Positions 1 through 9,896 of a stretch of DNA of 33,524 nucleotides are shown one piece after another. The notes under the pieces are model-generated. The model ran no database searches. It was not told the DNA's origin and saw nothing but the letters and a program-made list of their open reading frames with translations. Within the stretch, counting starts at the first letter, position 1, and every line of letters begins with the position of its first letter. Source of the DNA: Cellvibrionales bacterium. Lineage in GTDB: Bacteria > Pseudomonadota > Gammaproteobacteria > Pseudomonadales > GM7GCV1. Location of the stretch: contig JACONM010000005.1 in the NCBI GenBank assembly GCA_014323765.1, positions 2,858-36,381 of the forward strand, in the 5' to 3' direction. The position numbers were made by a program, and so were the translations under genes.

Positions 1-140
1 GCAATTTCTCCCGCCAAGCCCTCCACGCCACCCACCTAGCCCTAAAACACCCCAAAACCACCCAACCCATGCACTGGCAATCCCCCCCACCCCAAGACAT
101 CCACCAACTACTAACCACCCTAAGATCAAAACCCCCCTGA
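1..140 (+). CDS. rluD: RluD-family 23S rRNA pseudouridine synthase, C-terminal fragment
   Basis: Only the last 45 codons lie in the window, read from position 3 to the TGA at 138-140. The peptide contains RQALHA, then LALKHP, and ends in a PPPQDIHQLL-like segment. This is the pattern of the C-terminus of RluA/RluD-type synthases, which convert specific uridines of 23S rRNA to pseudouridine. The catalytic aspartate region lies upstream of the window. In many gammaproteobacteria rluD is followed by yfiH and clpB; here clpB follows directly and no yfiH is seen. The stop codon is inside the first copy of a palindromic repeat, so the last residues (SKPP) may have been altered by that repeat. RluD is preferred over RluA/RluC because of the clpB neighbour, but the fragment cannot settle it. 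Confidence 0.72.
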   Translation, partial: NFSRQALHATHLALKHPKTTQPMHWQSPPPQDIHQLLTTLRSKPP

Positions 141-236
141 CAAGGGGGGGGAAAGGGGGGTTGGTCTGGAAGGGAGGTTGCTCTTGAAGCCCCCTGACAA
201 GGGGGGACCAAATCGAAGCCCCCCTGACAAGGGGGG
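132..236. repeat. cluster of three GC-rich palindromes with core CTGACAAG
   Basis: Three near-identical palindromes sit at 132-151, 190-206 and 219-236. Each has a run of 5-6 C, then TGACAA, then 6-8 G. The second and third share the left flank GAAGC. Each could fold into a short hairpin with C/G arms. None is followed by a run of T, so they are not classical terminators. The first supplies the stop codon of the rluD-like gene. The same core, in reverse orientation, forms the stem of the hairpin ahead of rpsJ (9774-9790, 17 identical bases compared with copy 2). They look like a REP-like dispersed palindrome family, but one window cannot show how common they are. Confidence 0.8.
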
Positions 237-441
237 TTTGGGGGGTTGGTTTGGGGGAGGGGGGAGTTGACCCGAAAGACTAAAAAGCATCCAAACATAA
301 CCCCACCCAACCAAGATATCGAAGCAAACACCAAGACCGCCCACAAGAGACACCTGCCACCCAAAGCATCAGTCCCCATTGACATCCCCCCACAAGCCCC
401 CAACTAATCGAAACTCCAACCACCAAAACAGGAACCCCCCC
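141..441 (+). other. rluD-clpB intergenic region
   Basis: About 300 bases without a gene. The first 100 hold the second and third palindromes and G-rich runs. The rest is C- and A-rich. TTGACC at 267-272 resembles a -35 box but has no convincing -10 box at the right distance. CCCCATT at 374-380 resembles a sigma32 -10 element, which would suit a heat-shock gene, but no matching -35 is visible. AGGA at 430-433 is the likely clpB ribosome binding site. No RNA gene is recognised. Confidence 0.5.
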
Positions 442-3015
<2,574 letters not shown>

Positions 3016-3065
3016 AACCCCCTCAGGCGATCATATTCCTCGACCTACCCAGCAAAATAAAATCC

Positions 3066-3110
3066 ATTGCACCCCAGCACCCGTTGCGCTACATTGCCCA
3101 CATTGACTGA
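3066..3110 (+). promoter_or_regulatory. 45-bp duplicated promoter-like element, copy A
   Basis: This block matches 4005-4049 at 41 of 45 bases. It holds a candidate sigma70 promoter: -35 TTGCAC at 3067-3072, a 17-base spacer and -10 TACATT at 3090-3095. All four differences between the copies fall in the spacer. Both copies lie just before a start codon, here 16 bases upstream of the ATG at 3127. Read as codons, both copies give IAPQ(H/Y)(P/S)LRYIAHID and a stop, so an alternative origin is the 3' end of a lost gene. The promoter hexamers are only moderate matches to consensus. Confidence 0.55.
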
Positions 3111-3126
3111 CATGGAAAAACATACG

Positions 3127-3765
3127 ATGCTAAACCAGTACGCAACCACGCTACGCGAGTTTCATGCTTGCCTCAAACGCAAGCATGCCCCCGCCTTTGT
3201 CCCCGAATTTGAGCCAAAAAATGGCGATGAAAGCGCAACCATTCTCTTTCTCTTTGAGAAACCAGGACCCATGACAGATCCCAATAAGAAAAAAGGCAAG
3301 AAAGGCTCAGGCAAAATCAGCCAATACAATGACGATCCAACAGCCAGAGCAACGAAGCGTTTTCTAGAAGAGGCCGGTATCGACCAAAAGAACATTATTC
3401 TTTGGAATTACATCTCCAGCTGGAACGGCACTAGAAAGATTACAACTGAAGATAAAAAACACGCCAAAGATGAAACTGAACAGCTATTGGCGATTTTGCA
3501 AAACCTTAAAACTGTTGTGCTAGTGGGACGCGAAGCGCAAAAACTCGCAAAGCAATTAGATCTAAGCAGATACAAGGTTATCCGCTCGCTACATCCCTCC
3601 CCACTAGTTAGAGCGAGTTATCCAGATAAGTGGAAAAAAATACCCGATGAATGGAAAATGGCATCTCCGCGAGCTGCGGGGTTCAAGGCACTCATTGCCT
3701 CCGCCCCGCTAGAAGGGATTGAACTCAACCGCTATCGAGACTTTGGGCGCAACATCGCCCTATGA
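3127..3765 (+). CDS. uracil-DNA glycosylase superfamily protein
   Basis: A 212-residue protein resembling the uracil-DNA glycosylase (UDG) superfamily, which removes uracil or other damaged bases from DNA. Visible signs are an N-terminal strand ending in FLFEKPGP, a segment YNDDPTARATKRFLEEAGI followed by ILWNYISSW, a late strand TVVLVGREAQ, and the C-terminal HPSP motif at residues 156-159, the usual UDG DNA-binding loop. The subfamily, and whether it is catalytic, is not clear. The ATG at 3127 is chosen because GGA lies about 10 bases upstream; ATG 3112 or TTG 3067 would lengthen it. Base composition is AT-richer than in clpB, suggesting acquisition. It overlaps the truncated vapC by ATGA, so the two are probably translationally coupled. 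Confidence 0.7.
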   Translation: MLNQYATTLREFHACLKRKHAPAFVPEFEPKNGDESATILFLFEKPGPMTDPNKKKGKKGSGKISQYNDDPTARATKRFLEEAGIDQKNIILWNYISSWNGTRKITTEDKKHAKDETEQLLAILQNLKTVVLVGREAQKLAKQLDLSRYKVIRSLHPSPLVRASYPDKWKKIPDEWKMASPRAAGFKALIASAPLEGIELNRYRDFGRNIAL

Positions 3766-4049
3766 GCTTCCTGATAGACACCAACGTTATATCGGAGGTA
3801 CGCAAGGGCGCCCGATGCAATCCGACCGTTGCAGCATGGTGGGACACTGTCGCCGAGAATGATCTTTGGCTCAGCTCGCTAGTGTTGGGCGAGCTTCGCA
3901 ATAGCAGGGCTCGGTGTTACCGCGCTGAACCCATTCAAACCCGGACAGTAAGCCATCACCCCGCATTACCACCAAGAGCGATATCTAAGGCAGCCCCAAA
4001 ATTAATTGCACCCCAGTATTCGTTGCGGTACATTGCCCACATTGACTGA
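3762..4049 (+). pseudogene. truncated VapC-like PIN-domain toxin
   Basis: The first roughly 45 residues are a typical VapC start. MSFLIDTNVISEVRKG carries the first catalytic aspartate (D6) and the conserved N8, and the segment ending LSSLVLGELR carries a second acidic residue. VapC proteins are ribonuclease toxins of about 130 residues, normally paired with a VapB antitoxin gene just upstream. After GELR the similarity ends and the frame runs through unrelated sequence into copy B of the 45-bp element, where it stops. The later PIN acidic residues are missing, so RNase activity is unlikely. No VapB is present; the upstream overlapping gene is the UDG-like one. I infer a remnant toxin gene cut by a rearrangement near 3900. 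Confidence 0.7.
4005..4049 (+). promoter_or_regulatory. 45-bp duplicated promoter-like element, copy B
   Basis: Second copy of the element at 3066-3110, with four substitutions, all between the putative -35 (TTGCAC, 4006-4011) and -10 (TACATT, 4029-4034) boxes. The 17-base spacing is kept. It lies 14 bases upstream of the ATG at 4064. It also provides the accidental end of the truncated vapC frame. Direct repeats flanking the UDG-vapC pair could have arisen by duplication of this stretch or by insertion of a module. Confidence 0.55.
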
Positions 4050-4063
4050 AGCGGAGCATGACC

Positions 4064-4252
4064 ATGCACATCTTACAGTGCCTAGCCAAAACAACTCCCC
4101 TAAACAGTAATCCCATCTCCGATGGAGCCGAGTACGACTTCGCCGCCGGCCTATGGAAGCGCGACGGGCAGATCATCGCACTCGACCCCAATAACCAAGT
4201 CACATCGAAGAAAAACGACATCGAGACCGGCGAAGACCAAAAGGGACAATGA
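4064..4252 (+). CDS. small protein of unknown function
   Basis: A 62-residue acidic protein that I do not recognise. It begins MHILQCLAKTTPLNS, has an EYDFAAGLWKRDGQIIALDP segment and ends in DIETGEDQKGQ. It has no membrane segment or signal peptide. The start at 4064 is preferred because GGAG at 4053-4056 is 7 bases upstream; the ATG at 4058 is too close to it. It follows copy B of the promoter-like element, as the UDG-like gene follows copy A, so the two may share a control signal. Its compositional coherence and Shine-Dalgarno site support a real gene. Confidence 0.5.
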   Translation: MHILQCLAKTTPLNSNPISDGAEYDFAAGLWKRDGQIIALDPNNQVTSKKNDIETGEDQKGQ

Positions 4253-4341
4253 GAACCGCCATCGAGGTTTTTATCCTCAGCTAAGTGAAAGCAAATACCC
4301 AACGAATGAAAAAAGGCGATTTCCTAACTAAAAACCGCACT

Positions 4342-5163
4342 CTAAGAATCGATATGGACACAATGCGGATCAGCAATCCAGCCTTCATTGCCACAATGTT
4401 TGGGCATCCCATGCCCGTTTTCTTTATTTTTCCACGCCCAAGCAGCCTGAATTGCACATAAAAGCGCATCCAGATGATCCCCACCCGGATCCTCGCAAAG
4501 ACAGTCCGGCGCATCCAGATCAAATTCATAATGCTCGCGAGCCGCACCGTTGCGCAAAGCATTGAGAATACCCAGTCGCGCTTGATGCTGTTCGCCGGTC
4601 TGTTTCTTTTTCGTGTCATGTTTGTAGCTCTTCTTTCCGATTACTGAGCGGGCGAGCACCCCCGGATAAGCCTCAACAACCACCCGCTTAGGGTTGCCTC
4701 GTAGCAGCCCCGGAACGCTAACTCTAGCATCCAAGAGATGCGGCGCACCTGCAAAGAACATTTGACCGACCGGAACAAAATACAATTTTTGCGGGCTAAC
4801 TGACCCGGCAGGCTTGTCTGTACGACGCAAATGCTCCTTGTCTCTCTTCGGTCGAGATTTTCGATATTCATTTAAAGCATTGCAAAACCCTTCCTTTCCC
4901 AACCCACGAGCATGCCGCACATACCCCGCCCAATCTTGTGGCCAGCCAATATTTTTGATAAAACGGTCGGCTTGACCAAAGGGAAAATCGATACCAGCAA
5001 TCCACGGCCCCGGTCGCCGCAACGCATTCTCAAATCCCTCAAATTCCGACCATTCTTCCATTTTAGAAAATCGTAGAGTACCGCCATCAAGAAGACAATG
5101 CGCGCAGGTAATTGGCTTTCTCTTCTTAGAACTACTAGTAAAATCAATACCAAGTATTTTCAT
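4342..5163 (-). CDS. DUF429 domain protein (predicted RNase H-fold)
   Basis: A 273-residue protein opening with KILGIDFTSS and a following KRKPIT segment, typical of DUF429 proteins, which are predicted to have an RNase H-like fold. Further acidic positions are in AGIDFPFG (near residue 57) and GDHLDALLCAIQ near the C-terminus. Together with D7 these could form a metal site. The biochemical role is not established. The start lies 11 bases after the pepF stop codon on the same strand, so it may be the last gene of the minus-strand cluster. Its base composition is AT-richer than its neighbours and resembles the accessory genes at 3.1-4.2 kb. Confidence 0.75.
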   Translation of the reverse strand: MKILGIDFTSSSKKRKPITCAHCLLDGGTLRFSKMEEWSEFEGFENALRRPGPWIAGIDFPFGQADRFIKNIGWPQDWAGYVRHARGLGKEGFCNALNEYRKSRPKRDKEHLRRTDKPAGSVSPQKLYFVPVGQMFFAGAPHLLDARVSVPGLLRGNPKRVVVEAYPGVLARSVIGKKSYKHDTKKKQTGEQHQARLGILNALRNGAAREHYEFDLDAPDCLCEDPGGDHLDALLCAIQAAWAWKNKENGHGMPKHCGNEGWIADPHCVHIDS

Positions 5164-5174
5164 CGTAGACTGTT

Positions 5175-7064
5175 TTATCCCTCATCCCCCAACAACCCCT
5201 CAATCCGATCCATAATATCATTCATCCGCCGCACCGTCGCCCGATAAGGCTCCGGGCTCGCCATATCCAATCCAGCCTCCAATAAAATACGGTAAGCGTA
5301 ATCCGACCCGCCCGCCTTCAGCGCATCGATAAAAGCCCGCCGCACACCCTCATCCCCGGCCAATAACTTCTCCGCAAACCAGATCGCCCCCGCCATCGAA
5401 GTCGAGTATTGAAAGACATAAAAATCGTAATAAAAATGCGGGATATAAGCCCATTCCATACTGTACAGATCATCGATACGCACAGTGCCGCCCGCATGAT
5501 CATGATAACGGCGCAGCAACTCCCCATAGATTTCCGACAGCCGCGCCCCGGTCAGCGGCTCCCCCGCCTCCACCGCCTCATGAATTTTCAACTCAAATTC
5601 AGCAAACATAGTTTGACGATAAAAAGTCCCCCGCACCGCCTCCAATGCCTGCCCCAAATAAAACAGCTTTTCTTCTTTGGTCTCGGCATTGGCGATCATA
5701 TACTCTTCTAACAAAATCTCATTGATTATCGACGCAATTTCCGCCACAAAAGTAGAATATCGCGCTTTGGTAAAAGGCTGCGCCGCATTGGCCAGCAGGG
5801 AATGCACCGCATGCCCCCATTCGTGAACATAGGTCGACAGCGCATTGTAATCATCGTTATGGTTCAACAAAACATAGGGGTGAACATCATAGGCCGCCCC
5901 ACTCATATAAGCCCCCGACCGCTTGCCCGGCTGCGGATAAACATGCGCCCAATCACCCGCCAAAGCCGTCCGCAGGTGCCGCATATATTCCTCACCCAAC
6001 GGCTCCAGAACATCCAGCGTAATACGCTTCGATTCCGCAATGCCAAAATCAGTTTTCATTTGCACCAACGGCGGATAAATATCGTAATAGCGCATTTCAT
6101 CAATCCCTAAAATCCGCCCGCGCAAACGAAAATAGCGATGCAACGCCGGCAAGCCATTATTCACCTCAGCCACCAGCGTTTCATAAACCGCCGCCGGTAG
6201 ACCCTCTTGCGCCAGCTGCTGTTCTAGCACCGATTCATAATTTCGCGCCTTAGCCGCAAACACATTGGCATGCACTTCCGTCGCCAGCACCTCCCCCAAG
6301 CTATTCTGATAATTCTGCCAGGTACCCCAGAAGCGATCAAACACCATTTTCCGATCAGCCCGATTCACCGCCGCTCGATGCCGAACATACCCCGCCTGAT
6401 TCAGCAACGCCCGCTCCCCATTAGAAAGATCCACCTCCGGCCATGGCACATCCGCATTGACCAATAATTCATAAATTTTATTTGGCGACCCCAACAGATT
6501 GCTGGCCGCCGCCAACACTGTCTCTCCCTTCTCATCCAACCGATGCGGGATATTTCGAATCAGATCCTGCAAATAAAAATCAAAGGGGGCCAATGCCTCT
6601 TTTTCTTTCTTTAAATATTTTCGTATTTTCTTTTCACCCAGCTCAATTAACTCGGGTTCCAGCCAAGCAATGGCTTCGCCAAACTCAGTTTCCATCGCCC
6701 GCACTTTAGCCAGTCGCTCCTGCCCTGCGGCGATGCGCTGATCTTCATCGTGCAGCAAATTGGCATAGACCGCCAACCGATAAAAATCCTTGCGCACATC
6801 GGCAATCTGTTGCAACCCACGCGCCAGCGACTCGGCATTCCGACTCACTTTGCCGCGCAATTCCGGCAGGGCCTGAATACGCCCCTGCACCGCCGCAAAC
6901 GCACTGCGCCAATCCGCCTCGCTCGCATACAGGTCCGTCAGGTCCCAGCGAATCTGCACCGGCGGCTCAACACCATCCCGCCCAGAATCCTGCGCCGCCA
7001 GACCGGGCGCAAAAATCAGAAAAAAGGAAAGAGAAATTCGTAACAACGAAGACTTAAAAGACAT
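5175..7064 (-). CDS. M3-family oligoendopeptidase (PepF-like), predicted exported
   Basis: A 629-residue zinc metallopeptidase of family M3, subfamily PepF, which cleaves short peptides. The zinc motif HEWGH is at residues 414-418, and a downstream helix ASIINEILLEEYM supplies the third ligand glutamate. Length and domain order (long helical N-terminal half, peptidase M3 domain in the C-terminal half) fit the family. Unlike the well-known cytoplasmic PepF enzymes it begins with a clear signal peptide, a basic start then LLRISLSFFLIFAPGLAAQ with likely cleavage after LAA near residue 24. It is therefore probably periplasmic. The small membrane protein gene lies 6 bases upstream, so the two are probably co-transcribed. 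Confidence 0.92.
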   Translation of the reverse strand: MSFKSSLLRISLSFFLIFAPGLAAQDSGRDGVEPPVQIRWDLTDLYASEADWRSAFAAVQGRIQALPELRGKVSRNAESLARGLQQIADVRKDFYRLAVYANLLHDEDQRIAAGQERLAKVRAMETEFGEAIAWLEPELIELGEKKIRKYLKKEKEALAPFDFYLQDLIRNIPHRLDEKGETVLAAASNLLGSPNKIYELLVNADVPWPEVDLSNGERALLNQAGYVRHRAAVNRADRKMVFDRFWGTWQNYQNSLGEVLATEVHANVFAAKARNYESVLEQQLAQEGLPAAVYETLVAEVNNGLPALHRYFRLRGRILGIDEMRYYDIYPPLVQMKTDFGIAESKRITLDVLEPLGEEYMRHLRTALAGDWAHVYPQPGKRSGAYMSGAAYDVHPYVLLNHNDDYNALSTYVHEWGHAVHSLLANAAQPFTKARYSTFVAEIASIINEILLEEYMIANAETKEEKLFYLGQALEAVRGTFYRQTMFAEFELKIHEAVEAGEPLTGARLSEIYGELLRRYHDHAGGTVRIDDLYSMEWAYIPHFYYDFYVFQYSTSMAGAIWFAEKLLAGDEGVRRAFIDALKAGGSDYAYRILLEAGLDMASPEPYRATVRRMNDIMDRIEGLLGDEG

Positions 7065-7070
7065 AGCGAT

Positions 7071-7382
7071 TTACTCCCGCAGCGTCCAATCGACAATCAA
7101 CCGTTCACACACCTTCCAGCCGCTAAAAAAAGCAGCACTGGCAAAGGCATTGAAAATAATTTCCAACAGCTGCCGCGCCGCCCCATCCATCAAGGCCATC
7201 AGCCCAAAATCATGGATAACGCGGATATTTTCTTGCAGCAACACAAAGATATTGAACGAAAAGTAACCAAACATTAAAAAGCAAAAAGCCATAAGCACCA
7301 AAGTAACCAGCGGTGCCCGCGCCAAATAGCGAACAATAGGTCGCCGCAAAGCGGGCAGCCTGATACGCTTAAATAATTTCAT
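7071..7382 (-). CDS. small inner-membrane protein of unknown function
   Basis: A 103-residue protein starting MKLFKRIRLP. The basic N-terminal tail is followed by a strong hydrophobic segment (LVTLVLMAFCFLMFGYFSFN, about residues 28-47). A weaker hydrophobic stretch lies near IIFNAFASAAFF (about 75-86). I do not recognise the family. ATG 7382 is chosen because GGAG lies 8 bases upstream; a TTG at 7442 would start inside a possible terminator. It is followed after 6 bases by the exported M3 peptidase, so the two probably form a unit. Confidence 0.65.
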   Translation of the reverse strand: MKLFKRIRLPALRRPIVRYLARAPLVTLVLMAFCFLMFGYFSFNIFVLLQENIRVIHDFGLMALMDGAARQLLEIIFNAFASAAFFSGWKVCERLIVDWTLRE

Positions 7383-7416
7383 GGGAGAGGCTCCATCTGT
7401 CACTATTTCGAAGCAT

Positions 7417-7440
7417 AAAAAATTAGAGCCGCCCGCCGGC
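7417..7440 (-). terminator. weak terminator-like hairpin after the EF-G gene
   Basis: On the minus strand, just after the EF-G stop codon, a 4-bp GCCG/CGGC stem with a 5-base loop is followed within a few bases by TTTTTT. The stem is short and the T run is offset, so partial read-through into the membrane protein and peptidase genes is likely. Confidence 0.3.
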
Positions 7441-7449
7441 AACCGCAGC

Positions 7450-9537
7450 TTATTTTTTAGCCGCCCGTCGCTCGCGGGTCTCCTCGATCACCTTCTCCGC
7501 CACCTGTTGCGGGCAGGGCAGATAATGCGAAAACTCCATAGAAAACTGCCCGCGACCCGAAGTCATGGTGCGCAAATGGCCGATGTACCCGAACATCTCC
7601 GCCAGCGGCACCTCGGCCTTGACGCGCACCCCAGTGGTGCCCGGCTCCTGATCGCGAATCATTCCGCGCCGCCGGTTTAGGTCACCGATAACATCGCCCA
7701 CGTGCTCATCCGGGGTGAACACATCCACCTTCATGATCGGTTCAATCAGCTGCGGCCCGGCCTTCGGCATGCTCTGCCGATAGGCCCCCTTAGCCGCCAA
7801 TTCAAAGGCGACCGCCGAGGAGTCCACCGCATGATAGGCCCCATCGAAAAGCTCAATGTCCACATCCAGCATAGGGAAGCCCGCCAGCGGCCCTTCCTCC
7901 ATCATCACGGCAAAGCCCTTTTCAATGGCCGGAAAAAACTCCTTAGGCACATTGCCGCCTGCCACCGTCGACTTAAAAGTGAATCCCGTGCCCGGCTCGT
8001 TCGGTTTAATGCGGTAATCGATCTTGCCAAACTGCCCAGCCCCACCCGTCTGCTTTTTATGCAAATAGGTGTCTTCAATCGTTCGGGTAATGGTCTCGCG
8101 ATAAGCCACCTGCGGCTCACCCACCTGCAAATCCACCCCATAGGTGCGTTTCAAGATATCCACCTTGATATCCAAATGCAGCTCGCCCATGCCCTTCAGA
8201 ATGGTCTCGCCCGAATCCTCATCGGTCTCCACCCGAAAGGAAGGGTCCTCGGCAATCATCTTGCCAATCGCGATGCCCATTTTCTCCGAGCCGCTTTTAT
8301 CTTTAGGTGCCACCGCGATGGAAATCACCGGGTCAGGAAACACCATCGCCTCCAGAGTGCAGGGGTTATCGGGCGCGCACAGCGTGTGGCCAGTTTGCAC
8401 ATTTTTCATGCCGACCACGGCCACGATATCCCCCGCCTGCGCCCGCGCAATTTCATTACGGTCATCGGCATGCATTTCCACCATCCGCCCAATGCGCTCG
8501 GTTTTACCGGTGGCGGAATTGAGCACGGTCATGCCCTTTTCCAACACCCCAGAATAAATACGGATAAACGTCAGCGCACCAAAGCGGTCATCCATAATTT
8601 TGAACGCCAAAGCCCGCAGCGGCTCGGCGGGGTCTACAGTCGCCACCGCCCCGGTCGGCTCCCCCGCTTCATCGGTTAGCGGCTGCGGCTCGACTTCAGT
8701 CGGGCTCGGCAAATAATCGACCACCGCATCCAGAACCAGCTGCACCCCCTTATTCTTAAACGCCGAGCCACACAAGGTCGGAAAGAAATCCAGATTGCGC
8801 GTCCCCTTGCGAATGCAGCGTTTAATTTCTTCAACGGCAGGCTCCTCGCCCTCCATATAAGCCATCAGCAGATCATCATCCTGCTCCACCGCCGTCTCGA
8901 TCAGCTGCTCGTGATACTGCTCGACCAGCTCGATCATATCGGCCGGCACCGCCTCGATCTGAAAATTTTCCGGCAGCCCCGAATCGTCCCAGATATAGGC
9001 TTTCTTAGTCAGCACATCCACCACCCCGCAAAACTCATCCTCGCGCCCAATCGGCAGCGTCAGCACCAACGGACGGGCCCCCAGCACCTTCTTAATCTGC
9101 GCCACCACCCGCAAAAAGTCCGCCCCGATGCGGTCCAGCTTGTTGACGAAAATAATGCGCGCCACCTCGGAGTCATTGGCATACCGCCAGTTGGTCTCCG
9201 ACTGCGGCTCCACCCCACCCGAGCCACAGAACACCCCCACGCCGCCATCCAGCACCTTCAGGGATCGATACACCTCCACAGTAAAGTCCACATGCCCCGG
9301 CGTATCGATGATGTTCAGCCGATGCTCCTGCCAAAAACAAGTGGTCGCCGCCGACTGAATAGTGATGCCGCGCTCCTGCTCCTGCTCCATAAAGTCCGTG
9401 GTCGCCGCACCATCATGCACCTCGCCCGTTTTGTGAATCTTGCCCGTGAGCTTCAGAATGCGCTCAGTGGTCGTCGTCTTGCCCGCATCCACATGGGCAA
9501 AGATACCAATATTGCGGTAAGCAGCGAGGTCAGTCAT
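7450..9537 (-). CDS. fusA: elongation factor G, FusB/EF-G2 type
   Basis: A 695-residue translational GTPase that drives tRNA-mRNA translocation and, with RRF, ribosome recycling. G1 AHVDAGKT is at 14-21, DTPGH at 78-82 and NKLD at 132-135, followed by domains II-V to the C-terminus. The start [13 protein letters not shown] (ATG 9537) fits the family; the upstream TTG adds 29 unrelated residues. The segment [29 protein letters not shown], and the short loop before DTPGH, are characteristic of the second EF-G type of pseudomonads and vibrios (FusB, FusA2) rather than the str-operon FusA. That explains its position away from rpsL-rpsG-tuf. Whether a canonical fusA exists elsewhere cannot be seen here. 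Confidence 0.95.
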   Translation of the reverse strand: MTDLAAYRNIGIFAHVDAGKTTTTERILKLTGKIHKTGEVHDGAATTDFMEQEQERGITIQSAATTCFWQEHRLNIIDTPGHVDFTVEVYRSLKVLDGGVGVFCGSGGVEPQSETNWRYANDSEVARIIFVNKLDRIGADFLRVVAQIKKVLGARPLVLTLPIGREDEFCGVVDVLTKKAYIWDDSGLPENFQIEAVPADMIELVEQYHEQLIETAVEQDDDLLMAYMEGEEPAVEEIKRCIRKGTRNLDFFPTLCGSAFKNKGVQLVLDAVVDYLPSPTEVEPQPLTDEAGEPTGAVATVDPAEPLRALAFKIMDDRFGALTFIRIYSGVLEKGMTVLNSATGKTERIGRMVEMHADDRNEIARAQAGDIVAVVGMKNVQTGHTLCAPDNPCTLEAMVFPDPVISIAVAPKDKSGSEKMGIAIGKMIAEDPSFRVETDEDSGETILKGMGELHLDIKVDILKRTYGVDLQVGEPQVAYRETITRTIEDTYLHKKQTGGAGQFGKIDYRIKPNEPGTGFTFKSTVAGGNVPKEFFPAIEKGFAVMMEEGPLAGFPMLDVDIELFDGAYHAVDSSAVAFELAAKGAYRQSMPKAGPQLIEPIMKVDVFTPDEHVGDVIGDLNRRRGMIRDQEPGTTGVRVKAEVPLAEMFGYIGHLRTMTSGRGQFSMEFSHYLPCPQQVAEKVIEETRERRAAKK

Positions 9538-9725
9538 AGCAGTACTCGAAATAAAGTAGAGAAGGTGGAAAGAGAGGGTGAAGGAAGGGGAAAGGGCACA
9601 ACCCGCCCACCCCGAAACCAACACCCGATTCTACCCCATTTGCGCCGCAAAACCGGGGCACCAGTGATGAGAAATTTTCCCCGCCTCCGCCGCCCAACCA
9701 CGCTGCAAAAAAACCGCTCAATCTG

Positions 9726-9754
9726 TTGACCTAAGCCGGGGCGGTCTATAAAAT
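9726..9754 (+). promoter_or_regulatory. candidate sigma70 promoter of the S10 operon
   Basis: TTGACC at 9726-9731 and TAAAAT at 9749-9754 are separated by 17 bases and match the consensus at 5 of 6 positions each. TATAAA at 9747-9752 is an alternative -10 with a 15-base spacer. Transcription would start near 9761, about 135 bases before rpsJ. No other comparable promoter is seen in the gap on this strand. Confidence 0.62.
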
Positions 9755-9767
9755 GCGCCCCTCTTTG

Positions 9768-9800
9768 ACGCTGGCCCCTTGTCAGGGGGCTGGCGTTTTT
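9768..9800 (+). terminator. terminator-like hairpin in the S10 leader (possible attenuator)
   Basis: A stem of 10 pairs (9769-9778 with 9786-9795, two of them G-U, extended by A9768-T9796) encloses a 7-base loop and is followed directly by TTTTT at 9796-9800. It lies downstream of the candidate promoter and upstream of rpsJ, so full-length operon transcripts must read through it. In E. coli the S10 leader is the site of L4-controlled attenuation. A similar role is inferred here, but the hairpin starts unusually close to the predicted start of transcription. Its core is the same palindrome as at 132-236. Confidence 0.6.
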
Positions 9801-9896
9801 GTGAGAAGCACCCGCAAAACAGCCAGTTAGCTCCTTTGTGGCCTGTAACTGTGCGCTGTTGAGCCTTGCTAAATCTGAAGTTGGCCGGAACACCCC

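Larger units (their letters stand above)
9538..9896. other. divergent control region between EF-G and the S10 operon
   Basis: A 359-base gap between the two start codons. The right half holds the S10 promoter and leader hairpin listed separately. The left half should carry the EF-G promoter. The best -10 candidate on the minus strand is TAGAAT (plus 9628-9633), without a good -35 partner. No tuf gene is present, although in many relatives tuf precedes rpsJ. No RNA gene is recognised. Confidence 0.5.

Noticed and set aside
132-236. palindrome cluster considered as a CRISPR array
   Set aside because: Only three units, uneven spacing (about 58 and 29 bases), no uniform spacers and no cas genes.
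374-381. CCCCATTG considered as a sigma32 -10 box for clpB
   Set aside because: No CTTGAA-like -35 at the required distance, and C-rich strings are frequent in this DNA.
7702-8679. 325-residue plus-strand open frame
   Set aside because: Antisense to the EF-G gene, which has intact GTPase motifs; no independent support.
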